Positions 1 to 9,307 of a DNA stretch of 40,405 nucleotides are shown here, one piece after another; position 1 is the stretch's first letter, and each line of letters begins with the position of its first letter. This DNA comes from Desulfobacca acetoxidans. GTDB lineage: Bacteria > Desulfobacterota > Desulfobaccia > Desulfobaccales > 0-14-0-80-60-11. The DNA lies in the NCBI GenBank assembly GCA_020722205.1, contig DYLF01000017.1, positions 1-40,405 on the forward strand, written 5' to 3'. The notes beneath the pieces are model-generated. The model saw only the letters and a list, made by a program, of their open reading frames with translations, was not told where the DNA came from and did not search any database. The translations under genes were made by a program, and so were the position numbers.

Positions 1-83
1 TTTTAAATAACTATAGTCCAGATGAAAGTCAAGCAAATTCTGGAAAAATCTTTGGCCATTATTTATTTCTGGGATAACCTGTA

Positions 84-184
84 GCGGGCGAGGTAGTCCG
101 CCGGGGCGGTGAGGGCCGCCCGAGCGGCGGCCACGCTGATGGCTCCTGGTCACGCTGGGGCGTAGGCAGGGGCGGTTTTTTTTG
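84..184 (+). ncRNA. GC-rich structured leader, candidate cis-regulatory RNA (riboswitch-like) upstream of an antiporter remnant
   Basis: Nested complementary segments CCGCC(98-102 region)/GGCGG and GGGCGG-TGAGGG-CCGCCC; a further ACGC-TGGG-GCGT hairpin; ends in GGGGCGG followed by a T8 tract (about 176-183), ~30 nt before a GTG start at 212. Flanks are AT-rich. Confidence 0.5.
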
Positions 185-211
185 TAGGGTATTTTAACCG
201 GTAGGAATTCC

Positions 212-732
212 GTGGCATTTAGTCTGGCCATCATCATCATCGTGGTGCTGGCGGCGGATTACCTGTTTCGGCGGCTGAAACTAGCGGGTCTGGTGGGCAT
301 GCTGCTGGTGGTTCCCATGTGTGGGGGCTGCTTAGGCCGGAAATGTTGGCGGTGTCTGCCGACTTCCGGAAGATCGTCTTAATCGTCGTTCTGCTCCGGG
401 CCGGGTTTGAATTGCGGCGGGACACCTTGAACCGCCCGGCCCGTCCAGCCATACTCATGTCTTGCATACCGGCCTGGTTTGAAGTTGTCGGCGTGGTGAT
501 GCCCGCTCCCTATCTTCTTGGGCTCACGCTGCTGGAAGCCGCAATTTTGGGGGCGATATGGGGCGCGATTTCTCCGGCGGCGGTGGTGCCGTTGATGATT
601 GATTACATGGAGCGGGGTGTGGGGGGCAAATAAGGCATCCCCACCCTGACCTTGGCCGCCTCTGCCAGAGACGACGTCTTTGTCATTGTGAATTTTACCA
701 TCCTGTTGGCCATCGAGCTGGAAAATGATTGA
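212..732 (+). pseudogene. Decayed cation:proton (Na+/H+) antiporter N-terminal region
   Basis: GTG at 212 reads VAFSLAIIIIVVLAADYLFRRLKLAGLVGMLLVVPM; the frame then shifts to WGLLRPEMLAVSADFRKIVLIVVLLRAGFELRRDTLNRPARPAILMS...GAISPAAVVPLMIDYMERGVGGK, stops at TAA (631-633), and resumes in the same frame as GIPTLTLAASARDDVFVIVNFTILLAIE before another stop. Confidence 0.75.
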
Positions 733-1044
733 GGAGAAGGAATTTTGGGTGGCAGGCAAGGGCGAGGGGGCATTGGGCTTGATCGCGGCGCTGGACATGA
801 GATTTTGGAGGGTGAACGACCGACCAAGCCGGGGCAAAATTAGGAGTCACCAGGATACGCCGGGAGGCCGCTCTTTTGAACAATACTGGGAAATCTTGGA
901 AAGTTAAGATTTGGGGGGAGAATTTAACCTTAAAGGAGTAACGGTAAACAATAAAGCTCCCCGGAGCCTGGAAGAGCCGGGGAGCCTGGTGAGAGAAGAA
1001 GGTTCCAGGCCCCGGGGGGGGCCTGGAAGAGAGAGAAGCAGGGA

Positions 1045-2829
1045 TTAGAACAGGCCGATGACTTTGCTGGTGTTGGTGTCCACGTCCACCTTGCGGAAGG
1101 CCGGGTCGGAGCTGGTGCCGGGCATGAGGGAGATGGCGCCGCACACCGGGCAGATGAACTTGGCGCCGCTGTAAATGAGGAAGTCCCGGACGGGGAGCCG
1201 CCAGCCCTTGGGGGTGCCTTTCTTGGTAGGATCATGGGAGAGGCTGAGATGGGTTTTCACCATCATGGTGGCGTAGTCGTTGTACTTGGGATCCGCTTCG
1301 AACCGCTTGGCCTTGGCCAAGGCTTCAGGAGCGAAGTCCACGCCGTCTGCGCCGTAGACTTCCTTGGCGATCAGTTCCACCCGCTGGCGCAGGGGCATTT
1401 CTTTGGGATAGAGGAACTTGAAGTCCGGCTTTTCTTGGCAGGCGTCGATGACTGCGTCGGTAAATTCCAGGGCGCCTTCGCCGCCGAACTGCCAATGCTT
1501 AGACACTGCCACGCGGGCGCCTTCGGCTTCGGCCACCCGGCGGATCAGGGCATGCTCTTCCTCTGAATCGTAATGGAAGGCATTGATGCACACCACCGGT
1601 TTGATGCCGGATTTTTTGATGGTGCGGATGTGGTGCGCCATGTTCTCCACCCCATCTTCCAGCCATTTGAAGTTCTCTTTGGTGGCTTCGAAGTATTGTT
1701 TGGGGATGGGCTTGCCGGGGGGGCAAGGGAGCGCCCCGGCTTTGACGCCGTGGTGCTTGAGGCCGCGCACGGTGGTGGTGAGCACCGAAACATTTGGAAT
1801 GAGACCACTGAAGCGGCACTTGACATTCCAGAACTTCTCAAAACCGATATCGGCGCCGAAGCCGGACTCGGTGACGTGGTAGTCAAAGAGCTTGAGGCCG
1901 ATCTGGTCGGCGACGATGGAGCTTTGTCCCACCGCGATGTTGGCGAAGGGGCCGGCGTGCACGAAGCAAGGCTGCTTTTCCACGGTTTGCATGAGGGTGG
2001 GGTTGATGGAGGGCAGCATCCAGGCGGTCATGGCGTTGCCGCATTCCAGGTCCCGGGTGGTGATGGGATTGCCCTGCTTGTCGTAGCACACCGTGATGTT
2101 GTTCAATCTTTCCTTCAGGTCGGCCAGTGAGGTGAAGACGGACAGGATGGCCATGACTTCCGAGGACACGGCGATGCCGAAGGAGGACTTCATCATGAAG
2201 CCGTCCATCTTGCCGCCCAGGCCGATGATGATATGGCGCAGGGCCTGGGCGCAAAAGTCCATGATCCAGCCCATTTCGAAGTTTTTGGGATCGATGTTGA
2301 GGCGCTTGAGGTTCCGCTTGGCCAATTGCTCATCGTTGTAGTTGAACTCATGCATCAGGCGGGAGGTGGCGGCCACCATGGCCAGGTTGTGGGCATTCAT
2401 GATGTTGTTGATGTCGCCGGTAAGGCCCAGGGAGAACTCGGTCATGGGGATCAGAAGCGAGAGGCCGCCGCCGGCGGCGGTGCCCTTGATGTTCATGGTG
2501 GGGCCGCCGGAGGGCTGGCGGATGCAGCCGCCGACGTTCTTGCCCCGCTTGCCAAAGCCCTCGATCAAACCCATGGTGGTGGTGGATTTGCCTTCTCCGA
2601 GGGGGGTGGGGGTGATGGCGGTCACTTCGATATACTTGCCGTCGGGCTTGTTCTTCAGGCGCTCCAGACACTTTACATAGTCAACGCGGCCAATTTTCTG
2701 ACCGTAGGGGATGCGTTCCTCTTTGGGGATGCCCAGCTTATCGCACATTTCGTCAAAGGGGATCATCTCCGCTTCGGCAATTTCGGCAATCTGCCAGTCC
2801 TTCATTTTAACCGGATCGTACTTCGCCAT
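1045..2829 (-). CDS. fhs: Formate--tetrahydrofolate ligase
   Basis: [16 protein letters not shown]...[17 protein letters not shown]...[18 protein letters not shown]; start at MAKYDP is preceded by AAGGAGG. Confidence 0.95.
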   Translation of the reverse strand: MAKYDPVKMKDWQIAEIAEAEMIPFDEMCDKLGIPKEERIPYGQKIGRVDYVKCLERLKNKPDGKYIEVTAITPTPLGEGKSTTTMGLIEGFGKRGKNVGGCIRQPSGGPTMNIKGTAAGGGLSLLIPMTEFSLGLTGDINNIMNAHNLAMVAATSRLMHEFNYNDEQLAKRNLKRLNIDPKNFEMGWIMDFCAQALRHIIIGLGGKMDGFMMKSSFGIAVSSEVMAILSVFTSLADLKERLNNITVCYDKQGNPITTRDLECGNAMTAWMLPSINPTLMQTVEKQPCFVHAGPFANIAVGQSSIVADQIGLKLFDYHVTESGFGADIGFEKFWNVKCRFSGLIPNVSVLTTTVRGLKHHGVKAGALPCPPGKPIPKQYFEATKENFKWLEDGVENMAHHIRTIKKSGIKPVVCINAFHYDSEEEHALIRRVAEAEGARVAVSKHWQFGGEGALEFTDAVIDACQEKPDFKFLYPKEMPLRQRVELIAKEVYGADGVDFAPEALAKAKRFEADPKYNDYATMMVKTHLSLSHDPTKKGTPKGWRLPVRDFLIYSGAKFICPVCGAISLMPGTSSDPAFRKVDVDTNTSKVIGLF

Positions 2830-2964
2830 GTGCCATTCCTCCTTAAGGAATATTTGGTTTGTGAACAATATAGAACCCGGAGATTTCCACCGGGTTGATT
2901 CAGCAGTTTCTGGTATCTTGCCCTGATCAGGCCAGACTTTATACTTTTTTTCACATAAGGTGAA

Positions 2965-2993
2965 TTTTTAGCGAATGCCAGGCAGTTTGTCAA
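2965..2993 (-). promoter_or_regulatory. Sigma70-type promoter for fhs
   Basis: On the minus strand: TTGACA (2993-2988), 17-nt spacer, TAAAAA (2970-2965). Confidence 0.6.
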
Positions 2994-3050
2994 TAGTTAT
3001 TTTATGGCGAATGTTCCTTTAAAGAAAAATAATTTGGGAAATTTTTCTGT

Positions 3051-3079
3051 TTGACAAAACTGATTGGGGGGCCTATATT
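3051..3079 (+). promoter_or_regulatory. Sigma70-type promoter for metV-metF
   Basis: TTGACA (3051-3056), 17-nt spacer, TATATT (3074-3079). Confidence 0.7.
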
Positions 3080-3182
3080 GTGAAGGGTTGTACAAATTTG
3101 GGTTCAGAGGTTGGAGGTGAGGGTGAGTGGAATGGTATTTTCCCCCTACCCCCCAGCCCCTAACTCTCACCCGGAGGTAATC

Positions 3183-3854
3183 ATGGTTATTGCGGAGTCA
3201 AAACCCGTATCCGAAATCCTGGAGATGATCAAAGGTTATAAAAAGGTGCTGGTGGTGGGTTGCAAGGGCTGCGTGACGGTATGCAATGCGGGGGGGCAGA
3301 AAGAGGTGGAAATTCTGTCGTCGGAGTTGCGCATTGCCCGTCAGGTATCGGGGAACGAGGTGGAGATCAAGGAGTACACCTGCGAGCGGCAGTGCGACCC
3401 GGAGTACATCGAGCCCCTGGATGAGCTGGTGAAAGATGTGGACGCGGTCGTCTCCATTGCTTGCAGCGTCGGGCCGCAGTATATTGTGGCCCGTTACCCC
3501 TACCTGCCGGTGTATCCTGGTCTGAACACGGTAAGCATCGGTGGGGCGCTGGAACACGGGGTCTGGCGGGAATTTTGCCAGGCCTGTGGCAATTGCGCCA
3601 TTCACCTGTTTGGTGGTTTGTGTCCCATTGCCCGCTGCGCCAAACAATTACTCAATGGCCCTTGCGGGGGGTCGTCGGGTGGCAAATGTGAAGTAGGCAA
3701 GGGGCAGATTGACTGTGTATGGCATCTCATTTATGAACGATTAAAGAATCTGAATCAACTGCACATCATGGAAGAGCTCCGGCTATATAAGGACTGGTCC
3801 ACGAGCCGGGACGGTGGACCGCGCACCACAATCCGGGAGGAGTTGAGAAAATGA
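3183..3854 (+). CDS. metV: Methylenetetrahydrofolate reductase C-terminal-domain / MetV-like zinc/FeS protein
   Basis: MVIAESKPVSEILEMIKGYKKVLVVGCKGCVTVCNAGG...; Cys-rich C-terminus CGNCAIHLFGGLCPIARCAKQLLNGPCGG; adjacent to metF; SD CGGAGG upstream of ATG 3183. Confidence 0.85.
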   Translation: MVIAESKPVSEILEMIKGYKKVLVVGCKGCVTVCNAGGQKEVEILSSELRIARQVSGNEVEIKEYTCERQCDPEYIEPLDELVKDVDAVVSIACSVGPQYIVARYPYLPVYPGLNTVSIGGALEHGVWREFCQACGNCAIHLFGGLCPIARCAKQLLNGPCGGSSGGKCEVGKGQIDCVWHLIYERLKNLNQLHIMEELRLYKDWSTSRDGGPRTTIREELRK

Positions 3855-4780
3855 CCATGACTGCTGGCAGCAATCTGGAAAAAGTTTTGCGGAGCGGCCA
3901 GAAAGCCGTCACTTGTGAATGCGGGCCGCCGCGGGGAGCCGACGTCGAACACTTTCGCCACAAGGCCACTTTTCTTAAGGAATGTGCGGATGCGGTGAAC
4001 GTCACCGACAATCAGACGGCGGTAGTGCGTTTTTGCTCCATGGCTGCCTGCCGCATACTCTTGGACATGGGCATTGAACCGGTTATGCAGATGGTCACCC
4101 GGGACATGAACCGCATAGCGCTGCAAAGCAACGTGTTAGGGGCGGCGGTCTTGGGGATCAAGAACCTGCTATGCCTCACCGGCGACCACAGCTCCTTCGG
4201 CGACCATCCACAGTCGAAAAACGTGCATGATCTGGACTCGATTCAGCTTTTGAACACGGTGCGGATGATGCGCGATGAAGGGAAGATGATCAGCGGCACC
4301 GAGGTGCAGGGACGGCCAGCGATGTTCATCGGGGCGGCCGCCAATCCCTTTGCCGACCCGTTTGAGTTTCGGGTGGTGCGCTTGGCCAAAAAGATCAAAG
4401 CCGGGGCGCAGTTTATCCAGACGCAGTGTATATACGACATGGAGCGCTTCCAAAAGTTTATGGAGATGGCCAATGACATGGGGCTGACGGAGAAATGCTA
4501 TATTATGGCGGGGATTACGCCGTTGAAGTCTGTGGGAATGGCCAACTATATGAAGAAGTTTGTGCCTGGTCTGTTAGTGCCGGATGAATATATCACCCGG
4601 CTCAAGGGGGTGCCCAAAGACAAGGTGGCAGCGGAGGGCATGAAGATTGCTGTGGAACAGATTCAGCAATGTTTGGAAATGAAGGGTGTGGCCGGCATCC
4701 ATCTGATGGCCATTGAGTGGGAGGATCATGCCCCGGAGATATTAAAGTCGGCGGGGGTATTGCCGCGGCCCAAAGTATGA
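3851..4780 (+). CDS. metF: Methylenetetrahydrofolate reductase
   Basis: VTCECGPPRGADVEHF...LGIKNLLCLTGDHSSFGDHPQSKNVHDLDSIQLL...ITPLKSVGMANYM; overlaps the metV stop by 4 nt. Confidence 0.92.
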   Translation: MTMTAGSNLEKVLRSGQKAVTCECGPPRGADVEHFRHKATFLKECADAVNVTDNQTAVVRFCSMAACRILLDMGIEPVMQMVTRDMNRIALQSNVLGAAVLGIKNLLCLTGDHSSFGDHPQSKNVHDLDSIQLLNTVRMMRDEGKMISGTEVQGRPAMFIGAAANPFADPFEFRVVRLAKKIKAGAQFIQTQCIYDMERFQKFMEMANDMGLTEKCYIMAGITPLKSVGMANYMKKFVPGLLVPDEYITRLKGVPKDKVAAEGMKIAVEQIQQCLEMKGVAGIHLMAIEWEDHAPEILKSAGVLPRPKV

Positions 4781-4812
4781 TGTCTGAATGAGTAGGCAAT
4801 GAAAGAGGAAAG

Positions 4813-4838
4813 GCCCGGCCATCGCGCTGGGCTTTTTT
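4813..4838 (+). terminator. Intrinsic terminator between metF and etfA
   Basis: GCCCGGC-CATCGC-GCTGGGC hairpin followed by TTTTTT, ending 7 nt before the etfA ATG. Confidence 0.7.
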
Positions 4839-4845
4839 ATGGGTT

Positions 4846-5868
4846 ATGGAAAAAAATCAGATCTGGGTGTTTGCCGAGCAGCGGGGCGGGGTGCTGCACG
4901 TGGTGGGTTTGGAGCTGCTGGGCAAGGCCAGGGAGTTGGCTGACGCCGCGAAGAAGTCGGTGGCGGCCGTGTTGCTGGGCGACAAGCTGGCGGGGCTTGC
5001 CGACCGGCTCATGGCGCACGGTGCTGACGTGGTGCTGGTGGCAGAAGATGATTTGTTGGAGCCCTACCAGTTATTGCCCTATACCGCGGTGCTGGCCAGG
5101 GCTTGTCGGGAATATGAGCCGGACATCTTTCTGTTCGGGGCTACCAGTCTGGGGATGGAACTGGCGCCCCGGTTGGCGGCGCGCCTGGCCACCGGTCTGG
5201 CGGCGCATTGTATTGATCTGAAGTTCGATGCCGAGGGGGAGCTTTTGCAGATGGTGCCTGGCTGGGGGGGCGGGGTGGTGGCCGCCGTCAGGTGTCCCAA
5301 GCATCGCCCCCAGATGGCCACGGTAATGCCTGGGGTGCTGAAAAAGTGTGAACCGGCTCGGCGGTCAGGGGAGGTCAAACGGTTAACGGTAGTGGACAGA
5401 TTGGACGGTTCCGGACCTCAGGTGTTGGAAATTTACCGGGAGGCGCTGAGAGAGAGGCCGCTGGCAGCCGCTGAAGTGGTGGTGGCGGGCGGCTGGGGGG
5501 TGGGTGGGAAGGAAGGTTGGAGTCTATTGGAGGAACTGGCCAGGATCTTGGGCGGGGCGGTGGGGGCGACCCGGCCGGCAGTGGATGAGGGGTGGGCCAA
5601 AGAGGAGCAAATGATCGGACAGAGCGGCAAGACGGTGAGGCCCCGTCTGTACGTGGGGGTGGGCATCTCCGGGATGCCGCACCACGTGGTAGGGATGGAG
5701 GATTCGGCATTCGTTGTCGCCATCAACCAAGACCCCCAGGCTCCGATCTTTGAGGTGGCGGATGTGGTTATTGTAGGGGATTACCGTGAGATTCTGCCCC
5801 CTTTACGGGAAGCGCTGCGCGCTAAACTTGAGAGTGGTCAGTTTGGGGTGAGGGGCCAGTCATCATAG
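4846..5868 (+). CDS. etfA: Electron transfer flavoprotein alpha subunit
   Basis: N-terminal IWVFAEQRGG..., C-terminal FAD-domain signature PRLYVGVGISGMPHHVVGMEDSAFVVAINQDPQAPIFEVADVVIVGDYREILPPL. Confidence 0.85.
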   Translation: MEKNQIWVFAEQRGGVLHVVGLELLGKARELADAAKKSVAAVLLGDKLAGLADRLMAHGADVVLVAEDDLLEPYQLLPYTAVLARACREYEPDIFLFGATSLGMELAPRLAARLATGLAAHCIDLKFDAEGELLQMVPGWGGGVVAAVRCPKHRPQMATVMPGVLKKCEPARRSGEVKRLTVVDRLDGSGPQVLEIYREALRERPLAAAEVVVAGGWGVGGKEGWSLLEELARILGGAVGATRPAVDEGWAKEEQMIGQSGKTVRPRLYVGVGISGMPHHVVGMEDSAFVVAINQDPQAPIFEVADVVIVGDYREILPPLREALRAKLESGQFGVRGQSS

Positions 5869-5890
5869 GAGCGGGTGTATAGAGAGATGG

Positions 5891-6757
5891 TTATTTTCCC
5901 GCCACCGCCAGGATAACTTCGTAAGTTACGGTGATAGCGCCGTTTTGCCTGAACAGGTCCTGATAAGCCGCCACCATGGTTTTATACAACTTGGCTGAAA
6001 AGGGGCGTGGTTGGGGGTTGGTGGCGCCGGTGGCCTGCAAGGACTGCAAAAAATCCGGGACGGTGGGAAAGGCCAGGGAGAGGGGCAGTCGTTGCAGGTG
6101 GATGGCGGGAAATCCCGCCTGCTGCAGGATGCGCGCCCAATCTGTGGCGGTCAGGAAGGCCGAGGCCGGGATAGACGGAATCCGGTTGATGTTTAGGAGG
6201 TTGCCGGCCTGCCGCAGGGCGGCGGCCAGCTCGCCGAAGGTTCCTGGCCCCAGGGTGGAGAAGGCCAGGCAGCCGCACTTTTTCAGGCTTTGAAAGTATA
6301 GGGAGATGGTGGTCTCCGGATGGGTAAACCATTGGAAGGTGGAGTTGGAAATGATCAGGTTGACGTCCCGGCTGGGAGGAAGCTCACCGTCCGCCACCAC
6401 CCAGGCCAGGTGCGGGTCAGGCGGCAGGCGGCGTCGGGCCCGGGCCAGGAGGGCGGCGTCAAGGTCCAGCGCCAGCAAATTAGCGTGGGGATTGAGACGG
6501 CGCAGGGCGGCGGTCAGATAACCGGTGCCGCAGCCCACTTCCAGGATGTGGTGGGCCTTATTTACGATGGGGGCGGTTTGGGCCAGCAGTTCCCAGGCCA
6601 TGAAGCGCTGCACCCGGGCATGGCGGTCGTAAGAAGCCGCCCTCTTCACGAAGTTTCGCCGGATGCCTTGCTTGATGGCTTCGCTCCCCGGCCGGCAGGG
6701 AGGGGATGCAGTTTCCTGAGGACAAAGAGTGATTTTCGTGGCTTCTTTTACAAACAC
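5891..6757 (-). CDS. bioC: Malonyl-ACP O-methyltransferase BioC-like SAM methyltransferase
   Basis: RRNFVKRAASYDRHARVQRFMAWELL...ILEVGCGTGYLTAAL...NLIISNSTFQWF...STLGPGTFGEL. Confidence 0.8.
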   Translation of the reverse strand: MFVKEATKITLCPQETASPPCRPGSEAIKQGIRRNFVKRAASYDRHARVQRFMAWELLAQTAPIVNKAHHILEVGCGTGYLTAALRRLNPHANLLALDLDAALLARARRRLPPDPHLAWVVADGELPPSRDVNLIISNSTFQWFTHPETTISLYFQSLKKCGCLAFSTLGPGTFGELAAALRQAGNLLNINRIPSIPASAFLTATDWARILQQAGFPAIHLQRLPLSLAFPTVPDFLQSLQATGATNPQPRPFSAKLYKTMVAAYQDLFRQNGAITVTYEVILAVAGK

Positions 6758-6969
6758 ACAGGCGCTTTCGGATTCCTTGGCAGATCAGCTAAACTGGAGC
6801 ATAAATATTCTGCCCCCGGGGTCAGCCTAAGGCTTTCAGTCTAGGGGGGCATAATCCAAGAATCATGGAACGAAGCAACATGACGGAAATCGAAAGGTAG
6901 AACCACCGCCCTCGGCCCCTCTTTAAAGAGCAGGCGGGGGGAGATGCTCTACATCAGATTTCGCCGCCG

Positions 6970-7026
6970 AAAAGACCGCTAGCCTCCTTGCTCTTTGATA
7001 AACAAGGTTCTTCAGGGTGCGAAAGT
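6970..7026. repeat. Interspersed intergenic repeat, copy 1
   Basis: AAAAGACCGCTAGCCTCCTTGCTCTTTGATAAACAAGGTTCTTCAGGGTGCGAAAGTT; near-identical to 27910-27966. Confidence 0.85.
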
Positions 7027-7211
7027 TGAGTTATTGAGTCAACCGTATTTAGTATGTCCATGTTAAGAATCAAACAATTCTTCCTCAGCAATGGAATAAT
7101 CCCCTTCTCCCCCCTTTAGAAAAGGGCGGAAATTTAAGGAAGTCGCCTTAATACTGAAGGCGGTAGGGTTAGAGTGCGGGTGAACGGTGATTACCTTGGG
7201 CAGCCCTCCGT

Positions 7212-9167
7212 CTATTTCCCGATCACCAGGATGACCGCGTCTTTGGCCACCGAGGCGCCGGGTTCAAAGTTGATGGCTTTGATGGTGCCGGAGGCCGGGG
7301 CGGGGAGGCTGTTCTGCATCTTCATGGCTTCCAGGATGCAGACCAGGTCGCCGGTATTGACGTGGTCGCCCACCTTGACGTTGAAGCTGATGATCATGCC
7401 AGGCATAGGAGCACGCAGAGGCACCTCTCCTTCCACCGGGGCTTCAGCGGGGGCGGCGGGGGCGGCTTTGGCCGGGGTGGGGGCTGGGGCCACGGCCGGG
7501 CGAGGGGGGGCGGCAGGAGCAGGGATGGCGGCGGGGGCCAGGCCGGTGATTACCGGGGCCCCGGAGGTGCACTCCACCTCCACCTCAAAGTAGCGGCCGT
7601 CCACAAAGACGTTGAAGGTGCGCAGACCGGGGCCTTTGGCGGGCGTCGGTTTTTCGAGGCTGTCCAGATAGTCTTTAACCTTCTGAAAAGCGTTTTTCTG
7701 TTTGATGGTGAGATAGACCTCGTCCTCCAGTTTGACCTGCTCCAGGGTTTTGGCCTTGACCTCTTCGGGCACCGGCTCCAACCCGTACTTCCACTTGAGA
7801 AAGCGGGCGCCGGTGGTGGGATAGAGGGCATAGATGAGGACGTCGCCGTCGTTTTTGGCCAGCCCTTTGGTTTCGGCTACTGCTTTGTCCCACTCCGGCT
7901 CCAGGATATCGCCGGGCCGCGCGGTGATGGGCTCTTCGCCCCGCTCGTAGCCCTTCAGGATGGTTTTTTGCACCTCAGGGTCCATGGGGGCTGGGGTCTT
8001 GCCATAGAGGCCGTAAGCCAATCCTTTGACTTCGGCGGGCACCTGTTGGTAACGGCCGAACAGGACATTAAAGACGCCCTGGATGCCGACGATCTGGCTG
8101 GTGGGGGTGACCAAGGGGGGGTAGCCCAGGTCCTTGCGGGTCTGAGGCAGCTCCGCCATAACTTCCAGGATGCGGTCCAGGGCTCCGGCCTCCTTAAGCT
8201 GGTTTACCAGATTGGAGTACATGCCGCCGGGTATCTGGTGTAGTAACACCCCGGTATCGATCTGGGCGATTTTACTGGTGTCCAGGAGGTCCCGGTATTT
8301 TACGGCCACCTTCTCCAGGTCCTGGCCGATTTCGATGAGTTTGGCCAGGTCCATGGGGCTTTCGCGGTCGGTTTGCTCCACGGCCACCAGGATGGGTTCG
8401 ATGGCCGGTTGGGCGGTGCGGAGGGCAAAGGGGGACAGGCAGGTGTCAACGATATCCACGCCGGCCTCGATGGCCTTGAGATAGCTCATGGAGCCCTGGC
8501 CGGAGGTATAGTGGGTATGAAACTCGACGGGGATTTTGATGGTCTTCTTAAGGGCCTTGACAATGGCATAGGCGTCGTTGGGGGAGCACATGCCGGCCAT
8601 GTCCTTGAGGCAGAAGGAGTCGGCCCCCATATTTTCAGCCCGCTTGGCGAAGTCCACGTAGTATTCCAGGTTGAAGATGGGCCCGCCCATGCGCCGTTGG
8701 GTCAGGGAATAGCACACTGCGGCCTGGAAATGGGTTTTTAGGCCCTGTTTTTTGCCGTCCCTGATGGCCTTCACCGCCACCTCCCAGTTGCGCTGGTCGT
8801 TTAAGGCATCAAAGACCCGGAAGATATCCACGCCGTTATCGGCGGCATAGCGCACAAAGCGGTAAGTGACATCGTCGGCATAGTTGCGGTAGCCCACCAA
8901 GTTTTGGCCCCTGAGCAGCATCATGGTGGGGGTCTTTTTCAGCAGGCGTTTGACGGTGCGGATGCGGTCCCAGGGATCGTCCCCCAGGAAGCGGTGGGCG
9001 GTATCAAAGGTGGCCCCGCCCCAGACCTCCAGGGCGAAGTAGCCCATCTCATCCATGCGTTCCATGAAGGGAAAGATGTCTTCGGAACGCATGCGGGTGG
9101 CTAACAGCGATTGATGACCATCCCGGAAGGTGGTGTCCGTGAACTTGATGGGATTTTTTCCGGCCAT
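7212..9167 (-). CDS. Pyruvate carboxylase subunit B / transcarboxylase 5S-like protein with C-terminal biotinyl domain
   Basis: KFTDTTFRDGHQSLLATRMRSEDIFPF...; C-terminal biotin attachment motif ILEAMKMQNSLPAPASGTI. Confidence 0.92.
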   Translation of the reverse strand: MAGKNPIKFTDTTFRDGHQSLLATRMRSEDIFPFMERMDEMGYFALEVWGGATFDTAHRFLGDDPWDRIRTVKRLLKKTPTMMLLRGQNLVGYRNYADDVTYRFVRYAADNGVDIFRVFDALNDQRNWEVAVKAIRDGKKQGLKTHFQAAVCYSLTQRRMGGPIFNLEYYVDFAKRAENMGADSFCLKDMAGMCSPNDAYAIVKALKKTIKIPVEFHTHYTSGQGSMSYLKAIEAGVDIVDTCLSPFALRTAQPAIEPILVAVEQTDRESPMDLAKLIEIGQDLEKVAVKYRDLLDTSKIAQIDTGVLLHQIPGGMYSNLVNQLKEAGALDRILEVMAELPQTRKDLGYPPLVTPTSQIVGIQGVFNVLFGRYQQVPAEVKGLAYGLYGKTPAPMDPEVQKTILKGYERGEEPITARPGDILEPEWDKAVAETKGLAKNDGDVLIYALYPTTGARFLKWKYGLEPVPEEVKAKTLEQVKLEDEVYLTIKQKNAFQKVKDYLDSLEKPTPAKGPGLRTFNVFVDGRYFEVEVECTSGAPVITGLAPAAIPAPAAPPRPAVAPAPTPAKAAPAAPAEAPVEGEVPLRAPMPGMIISFNVKVGDHVNTGDLVCILEAMKMQNSLPAPASGTIKAINFEPGASVAKDAVILVIGK

Positions 9168-9307
9168 GTATGACTCCTATTAAAAGTTTCTATTTGCGGT
9201 GGATGATTTTGGGTAGTATTGCGCCCTACACCATTCCCCTGCCGGTGGGATAGAGGCACCATTAATGTAAGTTTTCTGGAAGCGTCCACCAAACTCAGCA
9301 CTAATCA

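Noticed and set aside
2233-2898. 221-aa plus-strand ORF
   Set aside because: Antisense to fhs, which has unambiguous motifs on the minus strand.
7362-8243. 293-aa plus-strand ORF
   Set aside because: Antisense shadow of the biotinyl carboxyltransferase gene in high-GC DNA; low-complexity Gly/His-rich translation with no family motif.
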